Shown: positions 50,521-59,525 of the stretch, in pieces | Layout: the number at the start of each line of letters is the position of its first letter | Position numbering within the stretch: the stretch's first letter is position 1 | DNA from: Rubinisphaera margarita | Lineage (GTDB): Bacteria; Planctomycetota; Planctomycetia; Planctomycetales; Planctomycetaceae | DNA: 64,000 bases | Assembly: GCF_022267515.1 (NCBI RefSeq) | Contig: NZ_JAKFGB010000012.1 | Span: 558,001 to 622,000, forward strand | Reading direction: 5' to 3' | Notes under the pieces: model-generated | Databases searched by the model: none | What the model was told of the DNA's origin: nothing | Seen by the model: only the letters and a program-made list of their open reading frames with translations | Position numbers and translations under genes: made by a program

Positions 50521-51189
50521 TCAGCGCCGGGTGGGGACTTCGAGAATCTGATCTTCGAAGGTGACCCAGACGCGGTCGTTAGCGGACGGTTTGACGATAC
50601 CACCATCGACGAACGAAGAAAACGCAGGCAGCACAAGGCAGCCCCGTGAATACCAGAATCCGTGACATTTCACCCGATGCGTATACCCTTCCTGCAGTTC
50701 AACACGCGGATGCAGATGTCCGGCCAGAACGAGTGGAGAATCGTCCGAGAAGTCCGCCGGTTCGTGCTGGCAGATGACGTTCTTCAACGCCACCGGAGCG
50801 GGCAGCGATTCGATATCCCATTCGGCGGGAAGATTCTTCAGGTGACGATCGTGATTGCCGCGAACGAGCGTGATTCGCAGTTCGGGATGAGTATGCCGCC
50901 ATCCGGTGATAATGTCGACGAGCTGCGGGTCGACTCCGGTGTGGTGATGCGTCAGGTCACCCAGAACGACGAGATGGCGGGCGGAATGCTCATTAATGAG
51001 AGAAGAAAGACGGATCAGGTCAGGGGTGGCGGTTTCCGGAACCGGGATGCCGAAATGGCGGAACGTGCCGGCCTTGCCCCAGTGCAGATCGGCAGCGAAG
51101 AGCGTTTGTTGATCGGGCCAGAAGATCGCACGGTCGGCGAGGAGTTCAAGAGTGACGTCTTTGATCGTGATTGAAACTGATGAGGGCAT
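50521..51189 (-). CDS. pdeM: Ligase-associated metallophosphoesterase (PdeM/MPE)
   Basis: A 222-residue calcineurin-like enzyme with the metal motifs DLHWGK, GDLTHHH, GNHD and GHLHPR. In the ligase-associated DNA damage cluster this protein is a Mn-dependent endonuclease/phosphodiesterase. It is 21 bp downstream of the helicase gene. The length and motifs fit the family well. Confidence 0.88.
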   Translation of the reverse strand: MPSSVSITIKDVTLELLADRAIFWPDQQTLFAADLHWGKAGTFRHFGIPVPETATPDLIRLSSLINEHSARHLVVLGDLTHHHTGVDPQLVDIITGWRHTHPELRITLVRGNHDRHLKNLPAEWDIESLPAPVALKNVICQHEPADFSDDSPLVLAGHLHPRVELQEGYTHRVKCHGFWYSRGCLVLPAFSSFVDGGIVKPSANDRVWVTFEDQILEVPTRR

Positions 51190-51210
51190 CCCGTTTCCCT
51201 GTTCGCTGTG

Positions 51211-53715
51211 TTACGAGGCGGCCTTCTCAAGGACGAGTGACATGCGGGCGATGCGATCCTTCAGCTGTTCCGTGCTCAGCTTCTGTCGGAGGCGGTCAAC
51301 AAACAGCGGAAATGCGAACGGAGTCAACCGGGGTGGGTAGACGATGCGGACGTCGTTCGACAGCAGTCGCTGCATTGTGCGACGCATGCGGGACTGGTCG
51401 AGCTGCTGTTCGAGAACTTCACGTCGCGACTGATGCAGCAGCAGGTTCTCGGGATCGTAGTTTGAGAAGACATCGAACAGGAGCCCGGTTGAGGCCTGCA
51501 GCTGGCGGGTGGTCCGCTGCTGGCCGGGGTAGCCATTGAAGACGAGGCCGGAAATGCGGGCGATGTCGCGGAACTGTCGTCGGGCCATCTCCGCCGCGTT
51601 CATGCTGTGGATGATGTCGTCTGCCATGGTGTCGAGACGGAACAGAAGCTCGCGGGGATCGTCCGGCAGATCGACCTTCTGCGGCGAGAGAAGTTCGAAG
51701 CCGTAATCGTTGACCGACATCGTGAACGAGATCGGCTCCCGCTGGGCGAGTCGATGAGCGACCAGTGCGGAGAGTCCCTCATGCACGAGGCGGCCCGCGA
51801 ACGGATAGAAGAAGAGATGGTGCCCTTCTCGCGATTTGACCCGCTCGATCAGCAGTGAATCTCGCGAAGGCAGAGCCGACCAGTCTTCCTGCAGATCGAG
51901 AATCTCGCTGACCGCTTTGAGTTCCGGCGATTTGCGGTCGCCTTCGTGGTACTCACGCAGTTCCTGCAGGAAGGCATCGGCCAGTTCGGTCGACAGTGGC
52001 ATCCGTCCACCCATCCAGCGGGGAACGGTTGTCGCGGCTTTCTTCGCCCTGCGGACGTGGACGATCATGTTGTCGATGCTGACAAACTCCAGCGACTTGC
52101 CGGCGAAGTGAAACAGGTCGCCCCGTTTCAGTTTGGCGACGAACGATTCCTCGACCGAACCGATGCGGGCTCCCTTCATGTATTTGACGGTCAGCGTGCC
52201 ATCGCCGCAGATGGTGCCGATCGACAGTCGATGCTGCCGGGCCCGTTTGCGGTCGGTCAGTTCGAAGTGCTGACCATCGGGTGTTTCGAGTCGCGAGTAT
52301 TCGGGGTAGGCCCGCAAAGATTCTCCGCCGGTGGTGGCGAAGTCGAGGGCCCAGTCGAACTCCTGCTGGGTAAGATTGCGGTAGGCCCAAGCCTGCCGGA
52401 CTTCGTGCAGCAGGTCCTTCTTCCTGAAGCCGCCGCCGAGGGCGATGGTACACAGGTGTTGAATGAGCACATCGAGCGGTTTGTCCTGCGGGGAACGGGA
52501 TTCGACGTTTCCGCTGAGGACCGCTCGGCGAGCCGCCGCGACTTCGACCAGTTCGAGGGCGTTGGTCGGCACGCAGACGACTTCACTCGTTTCGCCGGGA
52601 CGGTGGCCGCTCCGCCCTGCCCTCTGCATGAGCCGGGCCACTCCCTTGGGACTGCCGATCTGGAAGACACGTTCCACGGGAGTAAAGTCGACGCCGAGGT
52701 CGAGACTTGACGTGCAGACGACGCATCGAAGACGCCCCGTTTTGACCGCGTCTTCAACCCACCGGCGTGTGTCCTGATCGATCGATCCGTGATGCAGAGC
52801 AATGGTTCCGGCCCATTCGGGACGTTGCTTGAGAATCGCCTGATACCAGAGCTCCGCCTGCGATCGGGTGTTCGTGAAGACGAGGGAGGTGCCGCCTTTC
52901 TCAACCTCGGTGAGCAGCTGGGGTAACTGTTTGAGTCCGAGATGGCCCGACCAGGGGAACCGTTCCATTGTCTCCGGGATGATGGAGCGGATGCGATACT
53001 TCTTATGGGCGTTCCCCTTGATCATCTGCGGCGGTCGCAACGGATTGGCCCCGACAAGCACGTCGGCTGCTTCAGTCAGGTTGCCGATGGTCGCGGAGAG
53101 TCCCCAGACTCGCAGGTCTTCGTTCCAGTTACGGAGACGGGCGAGTGCGAGTTCGGTTTGTGTGCCGCGCTTGGTTGAAAGCAGTTCGTGCCATTCGTCG
53201 ACGATAACGGTGTCGACCTCGGAAAGCAGATCGCGAGCGTTCTTCCGAGCCAGCAGCAGCGACAGACTTTCAGGAGTTGTGACGAGGACTTCTGGCAGAC
53301 GGGTCGACTGCTTCTGCCGAATGGAACTGGTGGTATCCCCGGTGCGCGTTTCGACGAGCCAGTCGAGTTCGAGATCATCGAGCGGCCGCTGAATAGCCGT
53401 GCTCAAGTCCGAAGCGAGGGCCCGCAGTGGAGTCAACCAGAGTAGTCGGCACTTTCGGCTGCGCGATCGTTTCGGCTTTCCAGTGGCCGGTTTCTGTCGC
53501 CGTGTTTTCAGGGCTTCGAGCAGTGGACCACCGAGGGCGGCGTAGGTTTTCCCCGTGCCGGTTGTCGCATGGACCAGCCCCGAGTCGCCGGCCAGCCAGG
53601 CGCGCCAGACTTTCTTCTGGAAGGGGAATGGAGCCCACTCCTGCCCGGTGAACCAGCTAGTCAGTTCATCCATCGCGAGGGAGCGAGCCGATTTGCGGCG
53701 AGCGGTTGATGCCAT
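51211..53715 (-). CDS. Ligase-associated DEXH helicase, Lhr-core type
   Basis: An 834-residue superfamily 2 helicase with Walker A ATTGTGKT, a DEWH box (IVDEWHELL), motif III LSATIGN and QRAGRSGHRPG. The C-terminal half matches the Lhr winged-helix/core region. Lhr-core proteins move 3' to 5' on DNA using ATP and act in the ligase-associated repair cluster. The start shares one base with the ligase stop (TGATG). Confidence 0.9.
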   Translation of the reverse strand: MASTARRKSARSLAMDELTSWFTGQEWAPFPFQKKVWRAWLAGDSGLVHATTGTGKTYAALGGPLLEALKTRRQKPATGKPKRSRSRKCRLLWLTPLRALASDLSTAIQRPLDDLELDWLVETRTGDTTSSIRQKQSTRLPEVLVTTPESLSLLLARKNARDLLSEVDTVIVDEWHELLSTKRGTQTELALARLRNWNEDLRVWGLSATIGNLTEAADVLVGANPLRPPQMIKGNAHKKYRIRSIIPETMERFPWSGHLGLKQLPQLLTEVEKGGTSLVFTNTRSQAELWYQAILKQRPEWAGTIALHHGSIDQDTRRWVEDAVKTGRLRCVVCTSSLDLGVDFTPVERVFQIGSPKGVARLMQRAGRSGHRPGETSEVVCVPTNALELVEVAAARRAVLSGNVESRSPQDKPLDVLIQHLCTIALGGGFRKKDLLHEVRQAWAYRNLTQQEFDWALDFATTGGESLRAYPEYSRLETPDGQHFELTDRKRARQHRLSIGTICGDGTLTVKYMKGARIGSVEESFVAKLKRGDLFHFAGKSLEFVSIDNMIVHVRRAKKAATTVPRWMGGRMPLSTELADAFLQELREYHEGDRKSPELKAVSEILDLQEDWSALPSRDSLLIERVKSREGHHLFFYPFAGRLVHEGLSALVAHRLAQREPISFTMSVNDYGFELLSPQKVDLPDDPRELLFRLDTMADDIIHSMNAAEMARRQFRDIARISGLVFNGYPGQQRTTRQLQASTGLLFDVFSNYDPENLLLHQSRREVLEQQLDQSRMRRTMQRLLSNDVRIVYPPRLTPFAFPLFVDRLRQKLSTEQLKDRIARMSLVLEKAAS

Positions 53716-55340
53716 CAGCCCTGCTCCGCAGCAGAGGAGATCGTCTCGACTTCACCGGGCATCATTGCAAGAAGTGTCTCGAGTTGATCGGCGTCTTCGG
53801 GTTTCTTGTCTTCCCGCCAGCGGTGAATCCGCGGAAAACGGACGGCGACTCCGGACTTGTGCCGTGTCGATCGCTGAATGTTCTCGAAACCGAGTTCAAA
53901 GACGAGCTCGGCTTTCACGCTCCGCACCGGACCGAACCGCTCCAGGGTGTTGTTGCGAATGAAGCGGTCGACTCGGCGAATCTCGGCATCGGTCAGACCG
54001 GAATAGGCTTTGGCGAACGGCACCAGTGTATCGCCCTGCCAGAGAGCGAATGTGTAATCGGTGTAGAGACTGGCCCGGCGTCCGTGGCCAGCCTGCGCAT
54101 AGATCAGAACCGCATCGATGGTGTAAGGCTCGATCTTCCACTTCCACCAGGTACCGGTCACGCGGCCGACTTCGTAAGGAGCCGACTTCTTTTTGAGCAT
54201 CAGTCCTTCGACCGCGAGATCCCGCGATCGAGTCCGTTCTTCAGCGAGCTCTTCCCAAGCGTTACCGGTAACTTGCGGAGAAAGCATGAGCCGACTCTCT
54301 TCATCGGCTGTCAGGATCGTCTCCAATTGCCGACGACGCTCTGCGAACGGCTGCTGGCGGATGTCTTCGCCTTTGAATTCGAGAAGATCAAACGCAATGA
54401 ACCGGATCGGCACATCCTTCATGATCTTCGGGCCGACCTTCTTGCGATTGATTCGCTTCTGGAGATCGCCGAACGGAAGTACGCGACCGTCCTTCCAGCC
54501 GAGCACTTCGCCGTCGATCACCGTTCCTTCCGGGAGTGCGAAGATGTCATCGTCGAGTTCCGGGAAACGCTCATTGAGAAGTTCTTCGCCACGCGACCAG
54601 AGGAAGAACTCTTCGCCGCGCCGGAGAATCTGAGCCCGGATGCCATCCCACTTCCACTCGGCATGCCAGTCGTCGAGGGAGCCGAGTGACTCGGGCGGAT
54701 CGTTCAAAGCGTGCGCCAGACAGAATGGATAGGGCTGACTGAGTGCGGTTTCGCCGGCATCGGGCGAGATGAGCTGATTGAAGAACTGAGGCGTCGGTTC
54801 CCATGTTCCCATCATGCGATGAGAGATGAGGTTCGGTTCCAGTTCGAAGGCCATCGAGAGGGCCTTGATGACCGACCGTTGAGAGACGCCGATGCGAAGT
54901 CCGCCGGTGATCAGCTTGTTGTAGACGAATCGAGACCAGCTTCCGAGTTCACTCCACGCCTGTTGAAGGAGGAGTCGCTGCCCTTCTTCCTTCATCGATC
55001 CGAGCGGGAGGATGCGTTCTTCGAACCACTCGGTCAATGTGCCGGAGACGGTCTCTTTTTCGCCTGAGCCCAACACAAGGGCGATCGTTTCCGCCAGATC
55101 GCCGACCGTGTGATAGCATTCTTCGAAGAGCCAGTCGGGCAGCTCCGCCAGTTCGGCACTCCAGCGGCGGAGGTCGCCATGTTTGACCAGCCGCTTCAGC
55201 CGGCGTCCACTGAGGACGTAAACCGCCCAGGCCGCATCGGGGGCGGGGGCTTCGAGAAAGTAATCCCGCATCGCCTCCAGTTTCTGACTGGTGCGAGTTG
55301 TCTCGTCGAGGCGTCGAAAGAGTTGGCAGAACTGTTCCAT
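53715..55340 (-). CDS. ATP-dependent DNA ligase (repair cluster)
   Basis: A 541-residue enzyme that seals nicks using ATP. An N-terminal DNA-binding helical domain (1-190) is followed by the adenylation domain with the lysine motif EWKWDGIR and further motifs (VIDGEVLGW, FIAFDLLEF, EGLMLKK, WWKWK), then an OB-fold. It is distinct from the NAD-dependent LigA used in replication. It is the second gene of the four-gene repair cluster: 79 bp after Exo and overlapping the helicase by one base. Confidence 0.93.
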   Translation of the reverse strand: MEQFCQLFRRLDETTRTSQKLEAMRDYFLEAPAPDAAWAVYVLSGRRLKRLVKHGDLRRWSAELAELPDWLFEECYHTVGDLAETIALVLGSGEKETVSGTLTEWFEERILPLGSMKEEGQRLLLQQAWSELGSWSRFVYNKLITGGLRIGVSQRSVIKALSMAFELEPNLISHRMMGTWEPTPQFFNQLISPDAGETALSQPYPFCLAHALNDPPESLGSLDDWHAEWKWDGIRAQILRRGEEFFLWSRGEELLNERFPELDDDIFALPEGTVIDGEVLGWKDGRVLPFGDLQKRINRKKVGPKIMKDVPIRFIAFDLLEFKGEDIRQQPFAERRRQLETILTADEESRLMLSPQVTGNAWEELAEERTRSRDLAVEGLMLKKKSAPYEVGRVTGTWWKWKIEPYTIDAVLIYAQAGHGRRASLYTDYTFALWQGDTLVPFAKAYSGLTDAEIRRVDRFIRNNTLERFGPVRSVKAELVFELGFENIQRSTRHKSGVAVRFPRIHRWREDKKPEDADQLETLLAMMPGEVETISSAAEQG

Positions 55341-55419
55341 GTGAGATTATAGACAGAGTGAGATTGTAGACAGGCGGACGAAATCCGAAGTGGCAGTTCG
55401 TAGCAGTGATTTGCCGCTG

Positions 55420-56475
55420 TTACGGGGCTGTTGTCTCCTCGTCGTCGCCAGAGCGGTCGTCGTCCTGTTCTCCTTCGTACATGGTGTCGAGTTCTGCCGC
55501 CTGGTAGCCGTGGTTGTTCAACCAGTGAACGAGCGGGCGTTTGTAACCGTGCGTGACGTAGACCCGTTCGGCTCGTGTCTGCTCAATGGCATCCAGCAAC
55601 CCCGGCCAGTCGGCGTGATCAGAGAGGACGAAGCCTCGTTCGATGTTGCGTCTCCGCCGTTGCCCGCGAACGGTCATCCACCCCGAGGCGAACGCGGACG
55701 CATAGTTGCCGAACTTGCGCAGCCAGGTTGTCGTCTGAGCGGAAGGAGGCGCGATGATCATCGCCCTGCTCCAGTCTTTCTTATCGTCTGCCCGGCCGGC
55801 GTATTCGGTTGGCGGAAGATCGATCTCACATTCGCGATAAGCCGCGTTGATCTTCTCCACCGCCCCATGACAATAGATGGGCCCGATTTCCGGATTGAGC
55901 CCACTTAACACCCGCTGGGCTTTTCCGAATCCGTAGGCAAAGATCACGGAAGGGCGTTCTTCTGCGGCATTCTCCTGCCACCAGCGATTCATACTGTCGA
56001 AGACGTCCTGCTGATCGGGCCAGTGATAGATCGGCAATCCGAACGTCGACTCACTGACGAACGTATGGCAGCGAACGACTTCGAAGTTCTCGCAGGTGCG
56101 ATCAGAATCAAGTTTGTAGTCGCCAGAAACGACGCAGACCTGCCCCTGCTTCTCGATGCGAATCTGCGAGGAGCCAAGCACGTGACCGGCGGGATGAAAA
56201 GAGACTTTCACCCCATTGATCTGCAGTGTCTCGCCGTAGGGCAACGACGAGATCTCACTGTTTGCACCCAATCTTCGTTCGAGTACGGGTTTGGACTGTT
56301 CCGAAGCCAGATACTGTTCGCTCCCCCAGCGGGCGTGGTCGCCGTGCGCGTGCGTGATGAGCGCCTTCGGCACACCCCGCCAGGGATCGATGTAGAAGTC
56401 TCCTGCTTCGCAGTAGAGCCCTCGATCGGTGAGCGTGAACAGTTCCGATGCTGATGGAGGGAGCGCGTCGATCAC
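55420..56475 (-). CDS. Ligase-associated MBL-fold exonuclease (Exo)
   Basis: A 351-residue metallo-beta-lactamase/beta-CASP enzyme with the metal motif HAHGDHA, a second ligand region (PAGHVLGSSQI), SGDY and LSDHAD. In the cluster it acts as a DNA exonuclease. The C-terminal tail is acidic and low-complexity. It overlaps egtD by ATGA (56472-56475), tying the repair genes to the ergothioneine genes. Confidence 0.88.
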   Translation of the reverse strand: MIDALPPSASELFTLTDRGLYCEAGDFYIDPWRGVPKALITHAHGDHARWGSEQYLASEQSKPVLERRLGANSEISSLPYGETLQINGVKVSFHPAGHVLGSSQIRIEKQGQVCVVSGDYKLDSDRTCENFEVVRCHTFVSESTFGLPIYHWPDQQDVFDSMNRWWQENAAEERPSVIFAYGFGKAQRVLSGLNPEIGPIYCHGAVEKINAAYRECEIDLPPTEYAGRADDKKDWSRAMIIAPPSAQTTTWLRKFGNYASAFASGWMTVRGQRRRRNIERGFVLSDHADWPGLLDAIEQTRAERVYVTHGYKRPLVHWLNNHGYQAAELDTMYEGEQDDDRSGDDEETTAP

Positions 56476-57434
56476 AGATTGTAGTATCCGATCGCAAAGT
56501 ACTTTCGGGGATCAATCCAGAGCTGCTGTTCCTGGAAGCCAGCCCGTTCGAGCATGTCGCTGAAGTCCTCAATTGAGTACTTGTGCGAATACTCGGTGCA
56601 GATCGATTCCCCCTTTTCAAAGTGGAACTGATGATCGCCGACCCGAGCGGTCTGTTCGCATTCACTGACGAGGTGCATCTCGATTCGACTCGCATTCTCA
56701 TTGAAGATGGCTCGGTGCCGGAAGTTCTCAATATCGAATGTTCCGCCGAGTTCGTTGTTGATGCGATGCAGCAGGTTCAGATTGAACGCCGCAGTCACCC
56801 CGCGACGGTCGTCGTAAGCGCGTTCCAGAACATTCACGTCTTTGCGAAGATCAAAGCCGATCAGGAGACCGCCATCCGGTTGAACGAGATGGGCGATCTG
56901 CTCCAGCAGTCGTTGTGCGACCGGGACTTCGAAGTTACCGATTGTGGAGCCGGGGAAATAGACGACCCGACGCTGCCCGTTATCGGCTTCGGGCGGCAGG
57001 TCGATGGATTGACAGAAATCGGCATGCAGCGGCGTCACGTTGATCTGCGGGAAATCGAACGCGATCTGTTCCGCACAACGAAACAGGTGCTCGCGGGAAA
57101 TATCGATCGGCACGTAACTCGTTCCCGGGGCCGCGTGCTCCAGCAAGAGCCGCGTTTTCAAACTGCTCCCGGCTCCCGGTTCGATGATCATGCTGTTCGG
57201 GCCAATTGCATCGGCCATCTCTTCGACGTGACGCTCCATGATCTGCATTTCAGTTCGCGTCACATAATATTCGTCAAGTTCACAAATCTGATCGAAGATG
57301 CGACTGCCTTCTTCATCGTAGAAATACTTGCTGGAGAGTCGCTTTCGACGCTGGGAGAGTCCCCGGAGGACGTCGGAACGAAATTCCTCAATGGCCTGAG
57401 CTTCGGTTGCCGTTGTCAGACTGTGCTGGTTCAT
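56472..57434 (-). CDS. egtD: L-histidine N-alpha-methyltransferase EgtD
   Basis: Trimethylates histidine to hercynine with SAM, the first step of ergothioneine synthesis. The 320-residue protein shows the family patterns YFYDEEGSRIFDQICEL, EPGAGSSLKTRLLL, PGSTIGNF and LIGFDLRKD. It follows egtB by 45 bp and overlaps the exonuclease start by four bases. Confidence 0.95.
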   Translation of the reverse strand: MNQHSLTTATEAQAIEEFRSDVLRGLSQRRKRLSSKYFYDEEGSRIFDQICELDEYYVTRTEMQIMERHVEEMADAIGPNSMIIEPGAGSSLKTRLLLEHAAPGTSYVPIDISREHLFRCAEQIAFDFPQINVTPLHADFCQSIDLPPEADNGQRRVVYFPGSTIGNFEVPVAQRLLEQIAHLVQPDGGLLIGFDLRKDVNVLERAYDDRRGVTAAFNLNLLHRINNELGGTFDIENFRHRAIFNENASRIEMHLVSECEQTARVGDHQFHFEKGESICTEYSHKYSIEDFSDMLERAGFQEQQLWIDPRKYFAIGYYNL

Positions 57435-57479
57435 AAAGGCCCTTCTCTGCGAGCTTGGAATATGTGTGAACTGGTCCGA

Positions 57480-58868
57480 TCACTTCGCAAGGCGTATGCC
57501 AGAAAACTGCCAGCGGGCTTCCGGCGGGAAGAAATTCCGATAGGTCCCGCGAATATGGCTTCCCGGCGTGACGCAGGAGCCGCCTCGAAGGACGTACTGA
57601 TTGCACATAAACTTGCCGTTGTACTCGCCGATCGCCCCCGGCGGCGTGACGTATCCCGGATAGGCGACGTAAGGAGAAGCCGTCCACTCCCAGACATCGC
57701 CGTACGTTTGCTGCAGGTGGAATTGCGAATCGCGTTTCGCCGGCTGCGGGTGGAATGTTTCCGACTCCACGAAATTGCCGGAACGCGTCGCAGGACAATC
57801 CCCGACAAGGGCCGCCACTGCGGTCTCCCATTCCCCTTCCAGCGGCAGGCGATAACCGGCCCAGCGGGCAAAGGCATCCGCTTCAAAGAAGCTGACATGG
57901 CAGACCGGCTCGTGTGGGGCGATCGGTCGCAAACCGGACAGCGTGAACTGTGACCAGCCATCTCCGGTCGAATGCCAGTAGAGGGGCGCCCTCCACCCTT
58001 CCTGCTGACAGACGTTCCAACCGAGCGAAAGCCAGAACTCCGGCCGCTCGTAACCGCCATCCCGCATGAACTCGAGATACTCGGAACTGGTCACCAGTCG
58101 GCTCGAAAGCTGGAAAGGTTCGAGCAGCAGCCGATGACGAGGAAGCTCGTTATCGAAGCGAAATCCTTCCGGGCTGGCTCCGATTTCCACGATTCCTCCT
58201 TCACAACTGACCCAGTGCTGAGGAGGCGGTTCGCCTGTTGCGCTCTTCGCGGCGTCCTCCCGGTAGACCGGATGCAAAGGATTACACGAAAGCATGTGTT
58301 TGATGTCGGTGAGAATCAGCTCCTGATGCTGCTGTTCGTGATTCAATCCGACTTCAAGCAACGACCGCAGTTCCGCATCGTCCCCATTCTGTTCGAGCAG
58401 TTCGAGCATCTGCTCATCGACAGCTCGTCGATAGTGCCCCACGTCCTCGACGGTCGGACGCGATAAGAGTCCTCGTTGATGCCGCGGAAACTGTTCGCCG
58501 ACACTGTTGTAGTACGAGTTGAACAGCACTTCGAAAGCGGGATTCACCGGCCGGTAATCAGGCCGAAACTTCTTGAGAATGAACGTCTCGAAGAACCAGG
58601 TCGTGTGAGCACGATGCCAGCGGGCGGGACTGGCATCCGGCATCGATTGAATCACCTGATCTTCCGCGCAAAGCGGTTCACAGAGTGCTTCGGTCTGATG
58701 GCGGACCGTCTGATAGCGGCGGACCAGTTTCGAGATGTCGACGGACTCAGCGTGGGAAATCACTGGCGAGGAAATGGCAACGTTCCTTGATGTGAAAACG
58801 GGACGCGAAATGACTGATCGGAGCGGCACGTGCAGTTCCAGTCGCATGCTTCGTGTCGCATTTTTCAT
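57480..58868 (-). CDS. egtB: Ergothioneine sulfoxide synthase EgtB
   Basis: A mononuclear iron enzyme that joins hercynine to a thiol (Cys or gamma-Glu-Cys) by oxygen-dependent C-S bond formation. The N-terminal DinB-like domain carries the His ligands (RAHTTWF and NHEQQHQEL); the C-terminal FGE/sulfatase-modifying domain ends RGTYRNFFPPEARWQFSGIRL. The 462-residue length and the TGAGGAG site before ATG 58868 support the start. It heads the leftward array. Confidence 0.95.
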   Translation of the reverse strand: MKNATRSMRLELHVPLRSVISRPVFTSRNVAISSPVISHAESVDISKLVRRYQTVRHQTEALCEPLCAEDQVIQSMPDASPARWHRAHTTWFFETFILKKFRPDYRPVNPAFEVLFNSYYNSVGEQFPRHQRGLLSRPTVEDVGHYRRAVDEQMLELLEQNGDDAELRSLLEVGLNHEQQHQELILTDIKHMLSCNPLHPVYREDAAKSATGEPPPQHWVSCEGGIVEIGASPEGFRFDNELPRHRLLLEPFQLSSRLVTSSEYLEFMRDGGYERPEFWLSLGWNVCQQEGWRAPLYWHSTGDGWSQFTLSGLRPIAPHEPVCHVSFFEADAFARWAGYRLPLEGEWETAVAALVGDCPATRSGNFVESETFHPQPAKRDSQFHLQQTYGDVWEWTASPYVAYPGYVTPPGAIGEYNGKFMCNQYVLRGGSCVTPGSHIRGTYRNFFPPEARWQFSGIRLAK

Positions 58869-59145
58869 GCCTGCTCCTCAGGGAAAGTCGACACCATCCA
58901 TAGTAGACGCCCTCCGCTGGAATGCGACCCCCTCTCGGGAAAGCTCTCTAACTGCCGGAAATATTGCGAATTCCGCTCGTTTCGGCACGAAAGCCATAAA
59001 GTTTTCGGAAATCGCGTCCCCTGTGGCGATGACTTCCCGCTTGGAAGTACGGAGGGGAAACGACACTTTCAGACGTCGTTGAACTTCTCGAGGGTCAGCA
59101 CTGGGCGGGCCTTCGGTACGACACCTTCGTAAGGGAGACGCTGCA
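58869..59145. promoter_or_regulatory. Divergent intergenic region, egtB / poly-Cys peptide
   Basis: 277 bp with no gene. It must hold the promoters for egtB (leftward) and the peptide operon (rightward). GGGAG (59133-59137) about 8 bases before ATG 59146 is the ribosome site of the peptide gene. No clear sigma-70 box was identified by eye. Confidence 0.5.
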
Positions 59146-59322
59146 ATGAATTCTGTCACTTCGAAATCCACGGGAACGGCACTGGTTCGTGAAGTTTCCA
59201 AGCTGCGATCTGGCCAGATGACCGCCGGTCGTTGCTGTCGTTCCTGTCGCCGCTGCCGAAGCTGTAACTCCTGCCGGTCCTGCCGCAGTTGTCGCAGTTG
59301 CCGTGGTTGCGGCTGCCGATAA
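59146..59322 (+). CDS. Poly-cysteine peptide, candidate RiPP precursor
   Basis: A 58-codon gene, easy to overlook because of its size. Residues 1-29 are a Cys-free, charged leader (MNSVTSK start, LVREVSKLR inside). Residues 30-58 hold 11 cysteines at 30, 31, 34, 37, 40, 43, 46, 49, 52, 55 and 57: nine in a row at a three-residue period, mostly as C-R-S. The rest of the core is Arg and Ser. It has a ribosome site, a stop at 59320 and an MNIO-enzyme gene downstream, matching known precursor-enzyme pairs. The antisense Ala/Thr-rich frame is a shadow. No family name was recognised. Confidence 0.8.
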   Translation: MNSVTSKSTGTALVREVSKLRSGQMTAGRCCRSCRRCRSCNSCRSCRSCRSCRGCGCR

Positions 59323-59443
59323 GGCGCTGACTCGGCTGTTGCCGAAAACCTTGAACGCCATCCCTCGGACTGCTCGACATTGGGCCGTGTTCTCTGCGGA
59401 GACCGGGAATGTCCTTAAAGCCGAAAGAGGGTTTGCAATTCTG

Positions 59444-59481
59444 TAGCTACCGCTTCCATAATGCGGGCGGTAGCTATTTTT
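59444..59481 (+). terminator. Attenuator-like hairpin between precursor and MNIO enzyme
   Basis: A perfect 10-bp stem, TAGCTACCGC (59444-59453) with GCGGTAGCTA (59467-59476), a 13-base loop and TTTTT. It lies 121 bp after the peptide stop and ahead of the enzyme. It would let the peptide be made in excess over the enzyme, as common in RiPP operons. Confidence 0.75.
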
Positions 59482-59525
59482 CTACCTCTGCCCTCAGATC
59501 CAACCCTACGGAAGGGATCGAAGCG

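Noticed and set aside
59095..59361. Ala/Thr/Gly-rich reading frame opposite the poly-Cys gene
   Set aside because: It is the mirror of the TGC/CGC-rich codons of the peptide gene, has no ribosome site and no recognisable domain.
59323..59443. A second Cys-rich precursor after the first
   Set aside because: Reading all plus frames here gave no further Cys-rich peptide; only the possible extension of the MNIO frame was found.
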